A stretch of 49,817 bases of DNA from a virus, in the IMG/VR virus record IMGVR_UViG_3300042465_001782, positions 1 through 49,817 of that record. The stretch is one strand, 5' to 3'. Both the position numbers and the translations under genes were made by a program. Positions 35,112-45,887 of the stretch are shown one piece after another; the stretch's first letter is position 1, and each line of letters opens with the position of its first letter. Under the pieces are notes generated by a model that worked only from the letters and a program-made list of their open reading frames with translations, was not told where the DNA came from and did not search any database.

Positions 35112-38100
35112 TTAAGAACCAATTTTTGATTCTAAATCTCTAACTTTTTGTGTTAATTCTTGCACTGCCTTCCACAATACAAATACCAATTCTCCTTTAG
35201 CGATACCAGATGTCATCCATTTTTTTGGTCCATCTACGTTGTCTGGGTCATCAAACCAATCATAATCCACAAATTCCTCCAATCCAGCTGATTCTAATTC
35301 CTCCGCAATAACCCCTATTTGTTGAGGTCTATGTTCCTTCTCAGCATCAACTTTCCAATAGAATGTTCTGATAGGTGTATTATTTACAGCTTCTAATAAT
35401 GATGGGTGTTCCCAATTTATTATTTCTTCTTTATATCTTCTTGCTGAAGTATTTCTACCAAGTTTCCATTGTGATAATGAAAACTCCATATCTCTAATAG
35501 TACCACCCAAATCACCCGAACCAGGAATATTTACCATTTGAACGGTAGGTCTTGGTGTGCTTCCAACGGTGTGTGTTGTTATTGCACCACTATTAGCGCC
35601 AGGATTCCAAGAAATAACACCAGTACCCATTTCAATATTGTTATTATTCATAGCAATTTTTCCAGTACCAACTTCTATATTAATAGCAGTGCCAGTTGTA
35701 GTTCCAGATAATTGAAGCAATGTATTTGTTGTATCGCCAATAAGTGATATAAATCCTTTTCCATCTAATATTGGTGTAGATACTGCATCATCCCTTCTTA
35801 ATCTAATGTATCTATTAGGAGATGATGCAATTTGAATACCTGTATTTGTTAATTCTACAACGTTTACGTTTGCAGCTATATCAATAGTTGGATGGCTCGC
35901 ATATATGTTTATATCCAATTGACTAGAACCACCACCACTCGCATTATAAGTGTATCCTTGAACAATATAGAATAGTTTAAGAGTATAAGTTGTTGAGTTT
36001 ACATTTGGTGCAGTGAATACAAAGTTTCCAGTATATCCATAAATATTTGCATAACTATCATCCGCACCACCTTGCCAAGTAGCAGAACCTATCGTTACTT
36101 CAGAAACTAAAGTTCCAGAAAAGTCCGTTCCTAGTGTGGCCCCTTGATAAATTCTATATCCCCAAGACAATTCCAAATTACCATCTCTATTAAAAGCATC
36201 AATACCACCTGCGCCCGGCCATAGTACGTTACTATCTGTGTAAGTACCAGCAACAAGGTCAAAATTCACCCCATCACTTTCTAAATTTATATTTACACCA
36301 ATAGAAGCTACTGGACTAGTGTATGATGAAATCGAGTTTCCTGTTCCAGATATACTGGTCCCTGCCGATGCCAAATTTGTCAATTCACCATAGTTTACTT
36401 TAAGACGTGTTGTACCAGCTTCTTTAATAGCAATACCAGGAAGACCAGGGTCAAGGAAAATTCTACTATTACCATCTCTAAGAATATTATTATCAACTGT
36501 CCAACTTCCAATAGAACCAGCGGTGGCCTCAATTCTTCCATATATGGTAGCGTTTGATACTGTTAATCCAGTAGATGATAACGAAAAATTTGGTCCAGTT
36601 AAACTACCAGTTCCATTTGCATCAGCTGTCATTGAAATTGCCACAGTTCCAGTACCAACTGTTACAGTATCTCTGAATGTACCACTTGCTCCACTTAAAT
36701 TTCCTTTAAAGAAAGCATTACCAGAGGTATCAATATAAAAATTCTTTGAGTGAATAGAACCAGCTGCTGCTAATGTAAGACCTGAGCCCGGATTATATCC
36801 ACTAAGATTTTTAGTACCACTATAAATTGCATCAGATGCTAATTCCCAACCACCAACAGATCCAGCATTATGAGCATCACCATTATCAAATGTACCAAGC
36901 TTACTACCATCATTTGCAGTTGCTATGTTTTTAATTCGTATATTTCCTGCAATTTCTAATGCAGTACCATCCCATTTCAAATATCTACTACCTGCCGCAT
37001 TTACTAAAGAAAATCTAGGTTTATATGTACTTGGAGTTTCACCACTACCACTATATATACCCAACCAAACGCCAGGACTCTCATATCCGATATTAGCATA
37101 TTGACCTATCGCCATATACGGGTCAGGTCTACCTCCAGCTAATACAATGTTTGCAAAAGCACTACCAGAATTGTTACCAATATTAATTGTATTTTTTACA
37201 AATGATTCTTCAAATATTGCAATCTTAGCTGCTACAAAGAATTCTTCTTTTCCTAAAAATTGCCAATATGCGTTATCAGTACCAGCAGTAGGTGATTGTG
37301 CACCAACAATAGTTCCAGATTTATTATAAGTCGTTGGACCACTACCACTTATTGCTGCATAATATGTTGTTGGATTTGTACCATATATTACCGCATCTCT
37401 CCTTTTATTTTGAGTTTCAACCGAACCACTATAATTAGTTGCATTGTTCCATTCACCCCTCATTACAATACCAGGTCCAGTTGCTCCTTCATATTGAAGT
37501 GAAAGTGATTGCGTTTTATAAATCGTACTTTCAGGCCTAATCATAATACTACTAGAAACGTATTCACATTCTACTTGATATACAATTTCAGCATTTGGAT
37601 TTGTTTCAGGCGATGTCCACGAAACTATATTTGGCATTCTTGCAGGTACTCCAGTAACATAACTTCCAGGTAACCAACCATTTGCCAATGTTATGTGAGA
37701 TGATTTTGAATATATTGAAATTCTACATTGATTAGGATATCCAGTTACACCATATGCATCAGTTGTTGCATTTATAAATCCAGAAGGTTTATTAGTAAGT
37801 TCTGTATTACCTCTATAAACTCTAATACCCGTTCCAGTATTTGAAGTTGTAAATTCTCCAGATACTTTATAAATTGCTGATGAGTTTTCATTATCCAGTT
37901 TAACATCATATGGAGCTGGAGGTGTAAATTGTACAGCTATTGATTGTGTTACAAATTGAGTCTGTCTAGCCAATGGTCTTACTAATGTATTTGTTGATGA
38001 TGAATCTCCTTCAAAATCAACTCTATACACAATTTGTCCAGATGTATTTGTAGCTGGCGCATCCCAACTAATTATATCTCCAATTGAAGCAGGATTTGAT

Positions 38101-41100
38101 GATGGGAACTTTGGTGGAGTTCCTCCAGTTAATCCAATCCAAGCAGATTTTGAAAATATAGATGCGGATGAATATCCCAATACCCCAATCGGGTCATTAT
38201 TAAAATCTAAATCATTTGGGTCATTTGGTAATGGTAATGGATTTGCATTTATCAATTGTTGATTACCATTAAATGTGGTAATCTTCATACCAGTTCCAGC
38301 AAATTGCTTTGTCCATAAATCTGCTGTTATAGTTGTACTTTCATTTGATGCTACCAATTTATATGCATCAGCTCCAGCCTTTATACCAGATATTGTTAAT
38401 TGAGCCTCCGCCCTATATGGATTTAATGTTGGTGATACATATGGGTTACCATCAGTTAATTTAACTTTAAATGTTTTTATTACATCAGGACCTACATCAT
38501 TATAGTTTACATCCGGTAATGTAAATGTTACGGGGTTTGTACTACTATCTCCTTGAAATGTAACTTCCCCAGACTCAGAACCATCAGGAGCTATATCAGA
38601 TATTGTAAGAAATACTCTATCAGCTGATGATGTTGTATTAAATGCAGTTGCAGATAATATGATTGGTTGGGATGATGCCGCTGATACTCTACCATTTCTA
38701 TCATAGTTTACCGTATACGAAGATGCTTTAAAATCAATACTACGAGCCTTTGGCGGAGTTACATTTTTTGTAAATGTTTGTGTACGAGTAAAAATAGATG
38801 AAGTTGGTAAATGCCCAGCTCCCAATGCGTAAGGATATACTTGAATTGTATAAAGTGCACTTGCCGAAACATATGGATAATCAAATCTATTATAAGTCAT
38901 CGTTCCAGTCAATCCAGACAAAGATGAAGATGCTAATGAACCAGTTCGTATATTCCAAATACTACCACCCCTAGTTTCAATTGAATTAATTGTATAAGTA
39001 CCTTTTCTAGCATCAGCGTTTGCAAAAGATTCTGTTGTTACTAATTTTAAAAAATCAGCTCCTTCTTTTATTTGTATTGTTGTATTAGCTGCAGAGTATC
39101 CAACTGGGGTAACAAATCCAACTTCATCGGCCGTTAATGCTACTGATGTTGGCGATATTACTATTTGAATTGGTGGTGCACCTTCCAATATTTTCGTATA
39201 ATTAACAACAACACTTGCCGTATATATTGATGATGTATAGTATGGATGAATTATTAATGGATATTCAATACTTCCACTTAATTGAGTAAAGTTTGAAGAT
39301 TGAGATACAATTAACGATGCAGTATATGGTACACCAAATGATGATGTAAAATGTACATTACCTGCTTTAATTTCTTTTTCTATTATAGATGCAGTTGCTA
39401 TATGGAATGTACCATGTGTATCCAAATTATTCAATACCCCAGCACTAGCACTAAAAGCAAGATATCTAGAACCTTGCTTTAATTTAATATCAGTAATAGA
39501 TGGTGTATAATCATTAACTATACCTCTTGAATTAGCTCCAAGTGTAATTGATATTGGACTTACTTCAAATACAATACTTTCATCTCCTTGTTTACCTTCA
39601 GGTACAATCGTAAATGTTTTATCTAAACTAACTGATGCCGATGTCCAAGGCTCAGTATATGTAAATGTTAATGTTAAGTTTTTAGTTTGGTTTGCCGTAG
39701 TTCTTACGTTTCCGCTTACTATTTGAGATGGTATTATATTTTTATTATCATCTTTTGCAACAACTGTTATAGTTGGGTCTAAACTTTGAGTATGATAATA
39801 TAACCAATATTCAGGAATCCAATCTTTGTTAATTGACATTGATGGATAAATCTGAAATGATGCTGTTACAAATGCGATTTCAGATGCGGCAGTTCCTCTT
39901 TTTGCAAAAGATGCCGTAGCGAATCCAAATGCTGGTTTAAATATTGTTTCTGTTCTTGGATTTATTGTGAATGAATCTGCATTATATGTTACCACACCAC
40001 TATCCAATCCATCTTGCAAATCCTCCAATATAATAGATGCTACAACCGAACCAGATGTTTCGTATGCAGGTCCAGATGCCGCAGATCCTGATGACATTAT
40101 ATATATTGTTCTTCTAAAATCAATCGAGTCTCTATTAAAAGTTGCGTTATAATTTATCTCACCACTTCCCAATGAACCGGTAGTTAATCCGTATATGTAT
40201 CTACTTGAAGATGCGTATGCTAAGTTTACAAATTTTTCAGCTCCATCTGCAGAACGTGATATGATGTGTAGTTGTTTATCTGGCCATCCCTTTTCAGGTT
40301 TAGTTGTACTACTTAATTCAATATCATTTACACCATCGATACGAATAGCTTGAACTTCTAAAGAGGCAGTACTACTATTTCTAATTTGAGTTCCTCTATA
40401 AGGTCTAATCAAATAGTTTACACCACCAAATCCATCTAATACTCTTGTGAATATTACTGTATCAGTAAACCCTTCAACTTCTCCTGTAATTTTAACTAAT
40501 TGAACAGTCTTATCTAATCTAGAACCAGTAAAATTACCAACCGTCATTGTTGGTGCATCTGATGTAATATCACTTAATAAGCCAGGATATCTTTGTCCAG
40601 TAAATGATGCAGTGTAATCAGAATAAACTAATTCATTTCCGTCAAAATCAAAAGATTGTGATGTGTATGTAACCGAACCTGTTAATAAGTTTTTTGTTAC
40701 AGTAAATCCAACTACTGTTGGTGGTATTGGGCTAGAACCAGAATCAAATTGAAATGATAATGACCTAGGATTAAATACAAGTCCTTTTCGTATTGTTTGT
40801 AAATTACCACCATTAAATGTTTTAGTTTCTTCAACCAAAACAGGAATATAATTGTTATTTATATCGTAAAATTCAAATCTATATACAAAAGTTTCTACCG
40901 GCAGAATTCTAGGAACAGATTGTATAAATGTAATTTCATCTGGAGAAAATGCTGTTTCTTGTGATGCTTTTAAACTAACCTCAGATATATGCCAATCATT
41001 TCCACTTACATCAAAATATAATCTAGCATTATCTATTTGTTCAGCTTTTATATTTTCAGTAATAATTTGTTTTTGAAGTAAAGCATTTTGAGTATTTAAA

Positions 41101-42488
41101 TTTACTATACTTTGTTTAACTTGAAGTGTAGATGGAGAGCCATTTATAATCGTTTGTCTAGAACCACTTATGTATGCTTCAATGTAATTATTAACATTAC
41201 CTACTGCTTCTTTCCTAACATTAAAATTTAAAGTATATTCAATACCTTCATTTATATTTAAAGATTTTGTTGTAAAGAATTTTTGAGTTCCAACAGTACT
41301 ATTTAATTTTATAGAATCAAATAAAAATGTTTGATTAAATGCAGTTACTAAATTATTCGATGATGTTAGCCAATATTCTTTAAAATTACTATTATCAAAT
41401 AATCCATAATTTTCTTGGTTTTTTGTAGTAGATGCCAAATCAACTAAAAGCTCATTTGATTCTAATTGTATTTCTTGAACGAATTGAAAATCGGATAAAT
41501 CGGTTGTTGATTTTCTAAATATTTTAACTCTAGCAGCATCTCCAACAAATGTTGTTAAATCCGCTATTGTTATTTTTGCAAAAGAACCAGTCAATGCTGT
41601 TTTTAAATTATCAACTCCTTCTGTATAATTAAATGTAGATGTGTATGGTTCTGACTCTATACTTACAACAACTCCATTTTCTGTATATGGTGGTTGTATT
41701 AATATTTCTCTTGAATTTACTATTTGAGTTACTAAAGGTCTATATGGTATAAGTGGAGCTGCGCTTCCAAGTGGTGAAGTTGCATCTGGTACTAATAAAT
41801 TTGTTTCCAAATAAGTCCCAACCATAGAAGCTGTCCAAAATGAATTACCAACGGTTTCTAAAATATATGTAGTTGGGGATGTATAATTCTTTAATGAAGT
41901 TCCAGCAACTGGGTTTTGTGCAATTCCATTTACAATACCACTTTGTGTTTTTGGTGCAACTACATTTGAAAATATTGGTTTAACTATTTCAGTAATATTA
42001 ACTTCAGGTCTTTTATAAAATCTTACCTTATCTTCGTTTGCAAGTAATCTATTAACTTTGAATTCCCTTTCCCACTTAACATTATAAATTCCGGCCCACT
42101 CAGCTGGGATTTGTTGTGTTATCCCATCAGCATCTATATATGTTTTTAATTCACCCAATATAGTAATTTTTGCATTACCAATTGGAGTATCTTCATATAT
42201 GTAAACAGCTATAACTTTTGATAATCCTTCATAATATTCAGGAACACCATTACCAGGTTCAAAATAAATTGGGTTTCCTTCAACATCTAATATTTCTATT
42301 TTTATATCAGTACTTTCTTTCAAATACTCAGAACCTTCAATTAGAAATCCATTCTTACCTCCAGTAAATGATTCTTTGAATTCAGTAATTCTAAAATACT
42401 GCGAATTTGGATTAGAATCTAAAACAAATGTTTGGTATATTGTTAAAGGTTGCGTTAGATTATCTGCGAATTTTTTTATTCTTGCCAT
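35112..42488 (-). CDS. Long tail fibre with S74 chaperone domain
   Basis: A 2458-aa protein. The N-terminus (1-170: LTQPLTIYQTFVLDSNPNSQ, then KVNRLLANEDKVRFYKRPEV) is an attachment domain seen in other large-phage fibres. The long middle (about 200-2000) is beta-rich, with repeating ASxSGSL/TYTSS sequence and Ig-like spacing (VSPTSVALTADE, EVSPISITLGANS). The C-terminal 111 residues match peptidase S74 (NTSARRYKEEI, PQQIGVIAEELE, KAVQELTQKV): an intramolecular chaperone that helps trimerise the fibre and cuts itself off, with S2348 as the likely cleavage residue. It is probably the receptor-binding fibre. The neighbouring glycosyltransferases could act on it. Confidence 0.9.
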   Translation of the reverse strand: MARIKKFADNLTQPLTIYQTFVLDSNPNSQYFRITEFKESFTGGKNGFLIEGSEYLKESTDIKIEILDVEGNPIYFEPGNGVPEYYEGLSKVIAVYIYEDTPIGNAKITILGELKTYIDADGITQQIPAEWAGIYNVKWEREFKVNRLLANEDKVRFYKRPEVNITEIVKPIFSNVVAPKTQSGIVNGIAQNPVAGTSLKNYTSPTTYILETVGNSFWTASMVGTYLETNLLVPDATSPLGSAAPLIPYRPLVTQIVNSREILIQPPYTENGVVVSIESEPYTSTFNYTEGVDNLKTALTGSFAKITIADLTTFVGDAARVKIFRKSTTDLSDFQFVQEIQLESNELLVDLASTTKNQENYGLFDNSNFKEYWLTSSNNLVTAFNQTFLFDSIKLNSTVGTQKFFTTKSLNINEGIEYTLNFNVRKEAVGNVNNYIEAYISGSRQTIINGSPSTLQVKQSIVNLNTQNALLQKQIITENIKAEQIDNARLYFDVSGNDWHISEVSLKASQETAFSPDEITFIQSVPRILPVETFVYRFEFYDINNNYIPVLVEETKTFNGGNLQTIRKGLVFNPRSLSFQFDSGSSPIPPTVVGFTVTKNLLTGSVTYTSQSFDFDGNELVYSDYTASFTGQRYPGLLSDITSDAPTMTVGNFTGSRLDKTVQLVKITGEVEGFTDTVIFTRVLDGFGGVNYLIRPYRGTQIRNSSTASLEVQAIRIDGVNDIELSSTTKPEKGWPDKQLHIISRSADGAEKFVNLAYASSSRYIYGLTTGSLGSGEINYNATFNRDSIDFRRTIYIMSSGSAASGPAYETSGSVVASIILEDLQDGLDSGVVTYNADSFTINPRTETIFKPAFGFATASFAKRGTAASEIAFVTASFQIYPSMSINKDWIPEYWLYYHTQSLDPTITVVAKDDNKNIIPSQIVSGNVRTTANQTKNLTLTFTYTEPWTSASVSLDKTFTIVPEGKQGDESIVFEVSPISITLGANSRGIVNDYTPSITDIKLKQGSRYLAFSASAGVLNNLDTHGTFHIATASIIEKEIKAGNVHFTSSFGVPYTASLIVSQSSNFTQLSGSIEYPLIIHPYYTSSIYTASVVVNYTKILEGAPPIQIVISPTSVALTADEVGFVTPVGYSAANTTIQIKEGADFLKLVTTESFANADARKGTYTINSIETRGGSIWNIRTGSLASSSLSGLTGTMTYNRFDYPYVSASALYTIQVYPYALGAGHLPTSSIFTRTQTFTKNVTPPKARSIDFKASSYTVNYDRNGRVSAASSQPIILSATAFNTTSSADRVFLTISDIAPDGSESGEVTFQGDSSTNPVTFTLPDVNYNDVGPDVIKTFKVKLTDGNPYVSPTLNPYRAEAQLTISGIKAGADAYKLVASNESTTITADLWTKQFAGTGMKITTFNGNQQLINANPLPLPNDPNDLDFNNDPIGVLGYSSASIFSKSAWIGLTGGTPPKFPSSNPASIGDIISWDAPATNTSGQIVYRVDFEGDSSSTNTLVRPLARQTQFVTQSIAVQFTPPAPYDVKLDNENSSAIYKVSGEFTTSNTGTGIRVYRGNTELTNKPSGFINATTDAYGVTGYPNQCRISIYSKSSHITLANGWLPGSYVTGVPARMPNIVSWTSPETNPNAEIVYQVECEYVSSSIMIRPESTIYKTQSLSLQYEGATGPGIVMRGEWNNATNYSGSVETQNKRRDAVIYGTNPTTYYAAISGSGPTTYNKSGTIVGAQSPTAGTDNAYWQFLGKEEFFVAAKIAIFEESFVKNTINIGNNSGSAFANIVLAGGRPDPYMAIGQYANIGYESPGVWLGIYSGSGETPSTYKPRFSLVNAAGSRYLKWDGTALEIAGNIRIKNIATANDGSKLGTFDNGDAHNAGSVGGWELASDAIYSGTKNLSGYNPGSGLTLAAAGSIHSKNFYIDTSGNAFFKGNLSGASGTFRDTVTVGTGTVAISMTADANGTGSLTGPNFSLSSTGLTVSNATIYGRIEATAGSIGSWTVDNNILRDGNSRIFLDPGLPGIAIKEAGTTRLKVNYGELTNLASAGTSISGTGNSISSYTSPVASIGVNINLESDGVNFDLVAGTYTDSNVLWPGAGGIDAFNRDGNLELSWGYRIYQGATLGTDFSGTLVSEVTIGSATWQGGADDSYANIYGYTGNFVFTAPNVNSTTYTLKLFYIVQGYTYNASGGGSSQLDINIYASHPTIDIAANVNVVELTNTGIQIASSPNRYIRLRRDDAVSTPILDGKGFISLIGDTTNTLLQLSGTTTGTAINIEVGTGKIAMNNNNIEMGTGVISWNPGANSGAITTHTVGSTPRPTVQMVNIPGSGDLGGTIRDMEFSLSQWKLGRNTSARRYKEEIINWEHPSLLEAVNNTPIRTFYWKVDAEKEHRPQQIGVIAEELESAGLEEFVDYDWFDDPDNVDGPKKWMTSGIAKGELVFVLWKAVQELTQKVRDLESKIGS

Positions 42489-42510
42489 AGTAGTTTCTAT
42501 TATTCTTATT

Positions 42511-42519
42511 AATAAATAT
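42511..42519 (-). promoter_or_regulatory. Putative late-promoter element
   Basis: Coding strand CGAATATTTATTAATAAG, 22 bp upstream of the fibre ATG, in the 92-bp gap shared with the divergent plus-strand gene. Confidence 0.4.
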
Positions 42520-42532
42520 TCGGATTATTATT

Positions 42533-42540
42533 TATCTTTA
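42533..42540 (+). promoter_or_regulatory. Possible -7 box for the plus-strand gene
   Basis: TATCTTTA, the same -7 box as the methyltransferase promoter, 40 bp before the plus-strand ATG. No matching -33 TTTG is found at 20 nt, so support is weak. Confidence 0.3.
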
Positions 42541-42552
42541 TAATTATATATA

Positions 42553-42572
42553 GAAAACTAAAGAAAACTAAA
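42553..42572 (+). repeat. Direct repeat, possible operator
   Basis: Two perfect head-to-tail 10-bp copies of GAAAACTAAA, followed by a partial third (GAAACG), just upstream of the ribbon-helix-helix-like gene. The position suits autorepression. Confidence 0.45.
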
Positions 42573-42580
42573 GAAACGTT

Positions 42581-42754
42581 ATGAAGAAGTACGCAATGAT
42601 ACAAATAGATGCTGAAATACATCAAGCATTAAAGGAATTTTGTAAAGAGAAAGGATATAAGATAAACGGGTTAGTAGAAACCCTTATAAAAGAAAAGGTG
42701 CAGTCTTTAAACAAGACCACACCTAAAAATGTATTACCGGTTGTTAGAAGTTAA
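42581..42754 (+). CDS. Ribbon-helix-helix-like small DNA-binding protein
   Basis: A 57-aa gene and the only one on the plus strand. MKKYAMIQIDAEIHQALKEF is a beta strand followed by a helix, and CKEKGYKINGLVETLIKEKV gives a turn and second helix. This is the strand-helix-helix plan of Arc/CopG repressors. It is divergent from the fibre gene (92-bp shared gap) and its last 11 bp overlap the 3' end of the recombinase gene, convergently. Direct repeats lie just before its ATG. Likely a transcriptional regulator, perhaps of the fibre promoter or of itself. Family is recognised from pattern, not from a search. Confidence 0.75.
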   Translation: MKKYAMIQIDAEIHQALKEFCKEKGYKINGLVETLIKEKVQSLNKTTPKNVLPVVRS

Positions 42755-45700
42755 TCTTACTAAACCCATCTATTTTTTTAATTTCAATAAGTCCATCCAC
42801 AATATCTCTCATTTGTTCTAAGTGAGAAATAACCCAAATGAAATCAAATTGAGTTTTAAGATATTGCATCATCATAAATAAAGATGATAGGTTATCTGCA
42901 TCCAATGTACCAAACCCTTCATCAATTACTAAGAAGTTTGGTCTAGGCAGGTTGCATATGTTAATTAGAGCCACTCTAATCGCTAATCCCGATATGAACT
43001 TCTCCATACCACTACACATCTCTAAAGCCCATTCCTGGTCCTCATAAACGATTCTAGCGTTAATGTTCTTTCCGTCCGTATCCATAGAGATTGAGAAATC
43101 TACTACTTGTCCTAATATATTGTTCACTTCATTTTCAATTGCTGGAAGTGCTTTGGATATTAGTTCGTAGGGTACACCATCTTTCTTAACTGCATCTAAA
43201 TAGAATGTATATAATTGGTTTTTACTTTCCAATTCTTTTACTTCCTCCATCTTAGCTACCATATTGTCAATGTAAGTTTTGGTTGCACCTACCTCTGACA
43301 TTAATTTTAACATCTTTTTATTGACATTAGATATTTGAGTTTCAATACCTTGCTTTTCTTCTTTAAGAGTTTCAATTTGATTTATTAAAGAAGTATTGTT
43401 TGTGATAGTTTCTACATTATCATTATATCTTTTAATATCAGCCTTTGCTGTTTCTAATTGATGTTGTAATAATTCAATTCTTGATTCTGCGGTTTTACCA
43501 TCGGCTTCTAATCTTTCTCTTAATGTAATTAATCTACTATGCTCATCAGTCCATTGTTTCCATTGACGGAATTGGTCTTCAACTCCAGCCAATTCACCTA
43601 ATTGAGTTATAAGAGCACCATGTAATATGTTTAGTATTTCTAATTGATTACCTTGCTCTCCTAATTTCTTTTCAGTTTCATTTGCATCCTTTACGAATAC
43701 ATTGTTCATACAAAAGTTACAATTAGGGTCATACTCATGCTCTGCTAAATGTGATAACTTCTCTTTGTTAGTTTCAATTGATTGTTCTAATAATTCAATC
43801 TGATGTAAGGTATCTCTAATTTGTCCTTTAACTAAATTCAATTGGATTTGTGCTTCACCAATATCAGTTCCGTTTATAGTAACTTTAGAATCAACCATTT
43901 CTTTGGCTTCTCTAACCAATTCTTTAGCCTCCGTATGCTTTTCAACTAATTTGTATTTAGTACCACCCCAAGTTGTTAAATCACCCTCAATTGTTTTAAG
44001 TTTTGAATTTAGAGTATCAATGTTTAAATTACCTTGAATTGGAACGATTTGTTGAGATAGTGTTACGATTTGTTCTTCCAAATCACCTTTACGAGTTTCC
44101 AATTCTAACTTCTCTGCATCCAAACTATCATACTCCTCTCTCTTTGAATTCAAGTCGTTTTCTTTTTGGGCTAATTCCGAAGTGAAGTCGGTCTTTCTGA
44201 AATTTCTGATAAGTGCATTCACATCTTTGATATCATTGGTAGCAGTATCATACAACTTATCAAATATATCAAGTCCCATAAACTGAGCCATCAAGTCTTT
44301 CCTTTCGGATTGTGATTTATCAATGAATAGTGCGTTGTTAGCTTGTAGTGAAAGGGCCGTCATAATGAAATCCTCATATCTACCCACATAGGTTTCAATT
44401 ACTTGGTTGGTATCCCTTCTCTCCGTTCCGTTAAGTGATTCCCTACCACTATCTCCCTCTCTCCAAAAATCAACATCCACTTTTACGTTCTTTCCTTTAT
44501 TAATAGTTCTTCCCTCTCTACGAATACCATAGATAACTCCATCTACGGAGAATTCTAATTGGCAATGGAAATCTGATTTACGATTATTCATAATAGCAGA
44601 TGCTTTGTAAGCCCTACTACACTTATCAAATAAACAAAATGAGATTGCATCAAATAGAGATGATTTACCCTGTGCATTTGGTGCGAATAATCCCATCAGT
44701 CCGTTTATCTTATCGAAGTTGATTACGTTCCTCTCTCCATATGAGAACATATTACTGAAATCAAACTTAATTGGTTTCCAGCTTATGTTTCTTTGTAGTT
44801 CTGATGGTTGTATTCTACTATTAATGTCACGATTTATTTTCTCTATTCCAGCTAAGTCCTCTTTGGTTACGAATGGCATCATACGTTCAATATACTCACC
44901 GATTAAAGAGTTTTGATGGTTTATATCAGCTATGCTATCTACTTCCAACCTTGCTTCTCTATCGTTGGTTTTCTTCTTATTGAATGTATCCGTTCTAATG
45001 ATTGTAAAGTCCTCCACACCATACTTTGCCGTAATATCAGCCATCATTCTCTTTGTATCTGCGGTATCGGTATTAGTTATCCTCACTCTTAAACGAGGAT
45101 ACAATGGCATATCAGTTACATCCGGCACAATACCACCATCAACATCTAAAGTATAATATCCGTAATCGTTTTGGATATCAACTTCCTCATAGGTCATTGT
45201 ATCTAAATCCCAAACTAAGAATCCGTGTTTGTCTAATGTCTCACCGAAGTTTTGTTGTACCAAAGAACCAGCATATACCACCTTACATCCGCTTGGTGAT
45301 ATCATTTCTTGTCTTTTATGTATATCTCCTAATAAGGCTAAATCATATCCATCAAATATTTCAGTTGTAAAGTGTCTACTACTAACTACATACCCTACAT
45401 CGGTTGTAGAGTTATCAACAGGTCCGTGAAATAGTGCAATCTTCTTATTACCAAATAGAGTATCGGCTTTTGGCCAATTATCTTTGTTATCGAATATACT
45501 GAATACTGCAAAATCAACATCTCCGATTCCGTAAACTTGCGTATCTTTTAAATACGTTAGATTTGGTAATTTCAATGCATCAACGATTGGAGTAAGTACA
45601 TCCAATCTGTCCGAATTATTCATATTACAATCGTGATTACCAGCGATTACAATAGTAGGACATAGTTTGTTACATTCGGTAAACAACCAACTAATCTCAC

Positions 45701-45887
45701 TTACCAATTCAGGACTCATTTCCAATTTAGCATGAGCTATATCTCCAGCTAAGTAGATAATAGAATCGTCCGTTCCTCTTTTTTTGATTTCTTCGAACAT
45801 TGAGTAAAATACTTCTCTAAACTCTTTGTGTCTTTTGATATTACGAATGTGTATATCCGCAATGTGATAAATTCTCTTTAACCTCAT
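42744..45887 (-). CDS. Mre11-Rad50 (gp47-gp46) fusion recombination nuclease
   Basis: A 1047-aa protein joining two subunits that are separate in T4 (gp47 and gp46) and in bacteria (SbcD and SbcC). Residues 1-330: metallophosphoesterase nuclease with D11-x-H13, GD49, GNHD 83-86 and FHGPVD motifs. From about 380: an SMC-type ATPase with Walker A PNAQGKSS (K408), long coiled coils, a zinc-hook C723-x2-C726, an ABC-signature-like SGMEKFISGLAIR, and Walker B FLVIDEGFGTLD (D989, E990). It processes DNA ends for recombination-dependent replication. The start overlaps the primase stop (ATGA). Confidence 0.95.
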   Translation of the reverse strand: MRLKRIYHIADIHIRNIKRHKEFREVFYSMFEEIKKRGTDDSIIYLAGDIAHAKLEMSPELVSEISWLFTECNKLCPTIVIAGNHDCNMNNSDRLDVLTPIVDALKLPNLTYLKDTQVYGIGDVDFAVFSIFDNKDNWPKADTLFGNKKIALFHGPVDNSTTDVGYVVSSRHFTTEIFDGYDLALLGDIHKRQEMISPSGCKVVYAGSLVQQNFGETLDKHGFLVWDLDTMTYEEVDIQNDYGYYTLDVDGGIVPDVTDMPLYPRLRVRITNTDTADTKRMMADITAKYGVEDFTIIRTDTFNKKKTNDREARLEVDSIADINHQNSLIGEYIERMMPFVTKEDLAGIEKINRDINSRIQPSELQRNISWKPIKFDFSNMFSYGERNVINFDKINGLMGLFAPNAQGKSSLFDAISFCLFDKCSRAYKASAIMNNRKSDFHCQLEFSVDGVIYGIRREGRTINKGKNVKVDVDFWREGDSGRESLNGTERRDTNQVIETYVGRYEDFIMTALSLQANNALFIDKSQSERKDLMAQFMGLDIFDKLYDTATNDIKDVNALIRNFRKTDFTSELAQKENDLNSKREEYDSLDAEKLELETRKGDLEEQIVTLSQQIVPIQGNLNIDTLNSKLKTIEGDLTTWGGTKYKLVEKHTEAKELVREAKEMVDSKVTINGTDIGEAQIQLNLVKGQIRDTLHQIELLEQSIETNKEKLSHLAEHEYDPNCNFCMNNVFVKDANETEKKLGEQGNQLEILNILHGALITQLGELAGVEDQFRQWKQWTDEHSRLITLRERLEADGKTAESRIELLQHQLETAKADIKRYNDNVETITNNTSLINQIETLKEEKQGIETQISNVNKKMLKLMSEVGATKTYIDNMVAKMEEVKELESKNQLYTFYLDAVKKDGVPYELISKALPAIENEVNNILGQVVDFSISMDTDGKNINARIVYEDQEWALEMCSGMEKFISGLAIRVALINICNLPRPNFLVIDEGFGTLDADNLSSLFMMMQYLKTQFDFIWVISHLEQMRDIVDGLIEIKKIDGFSKINF

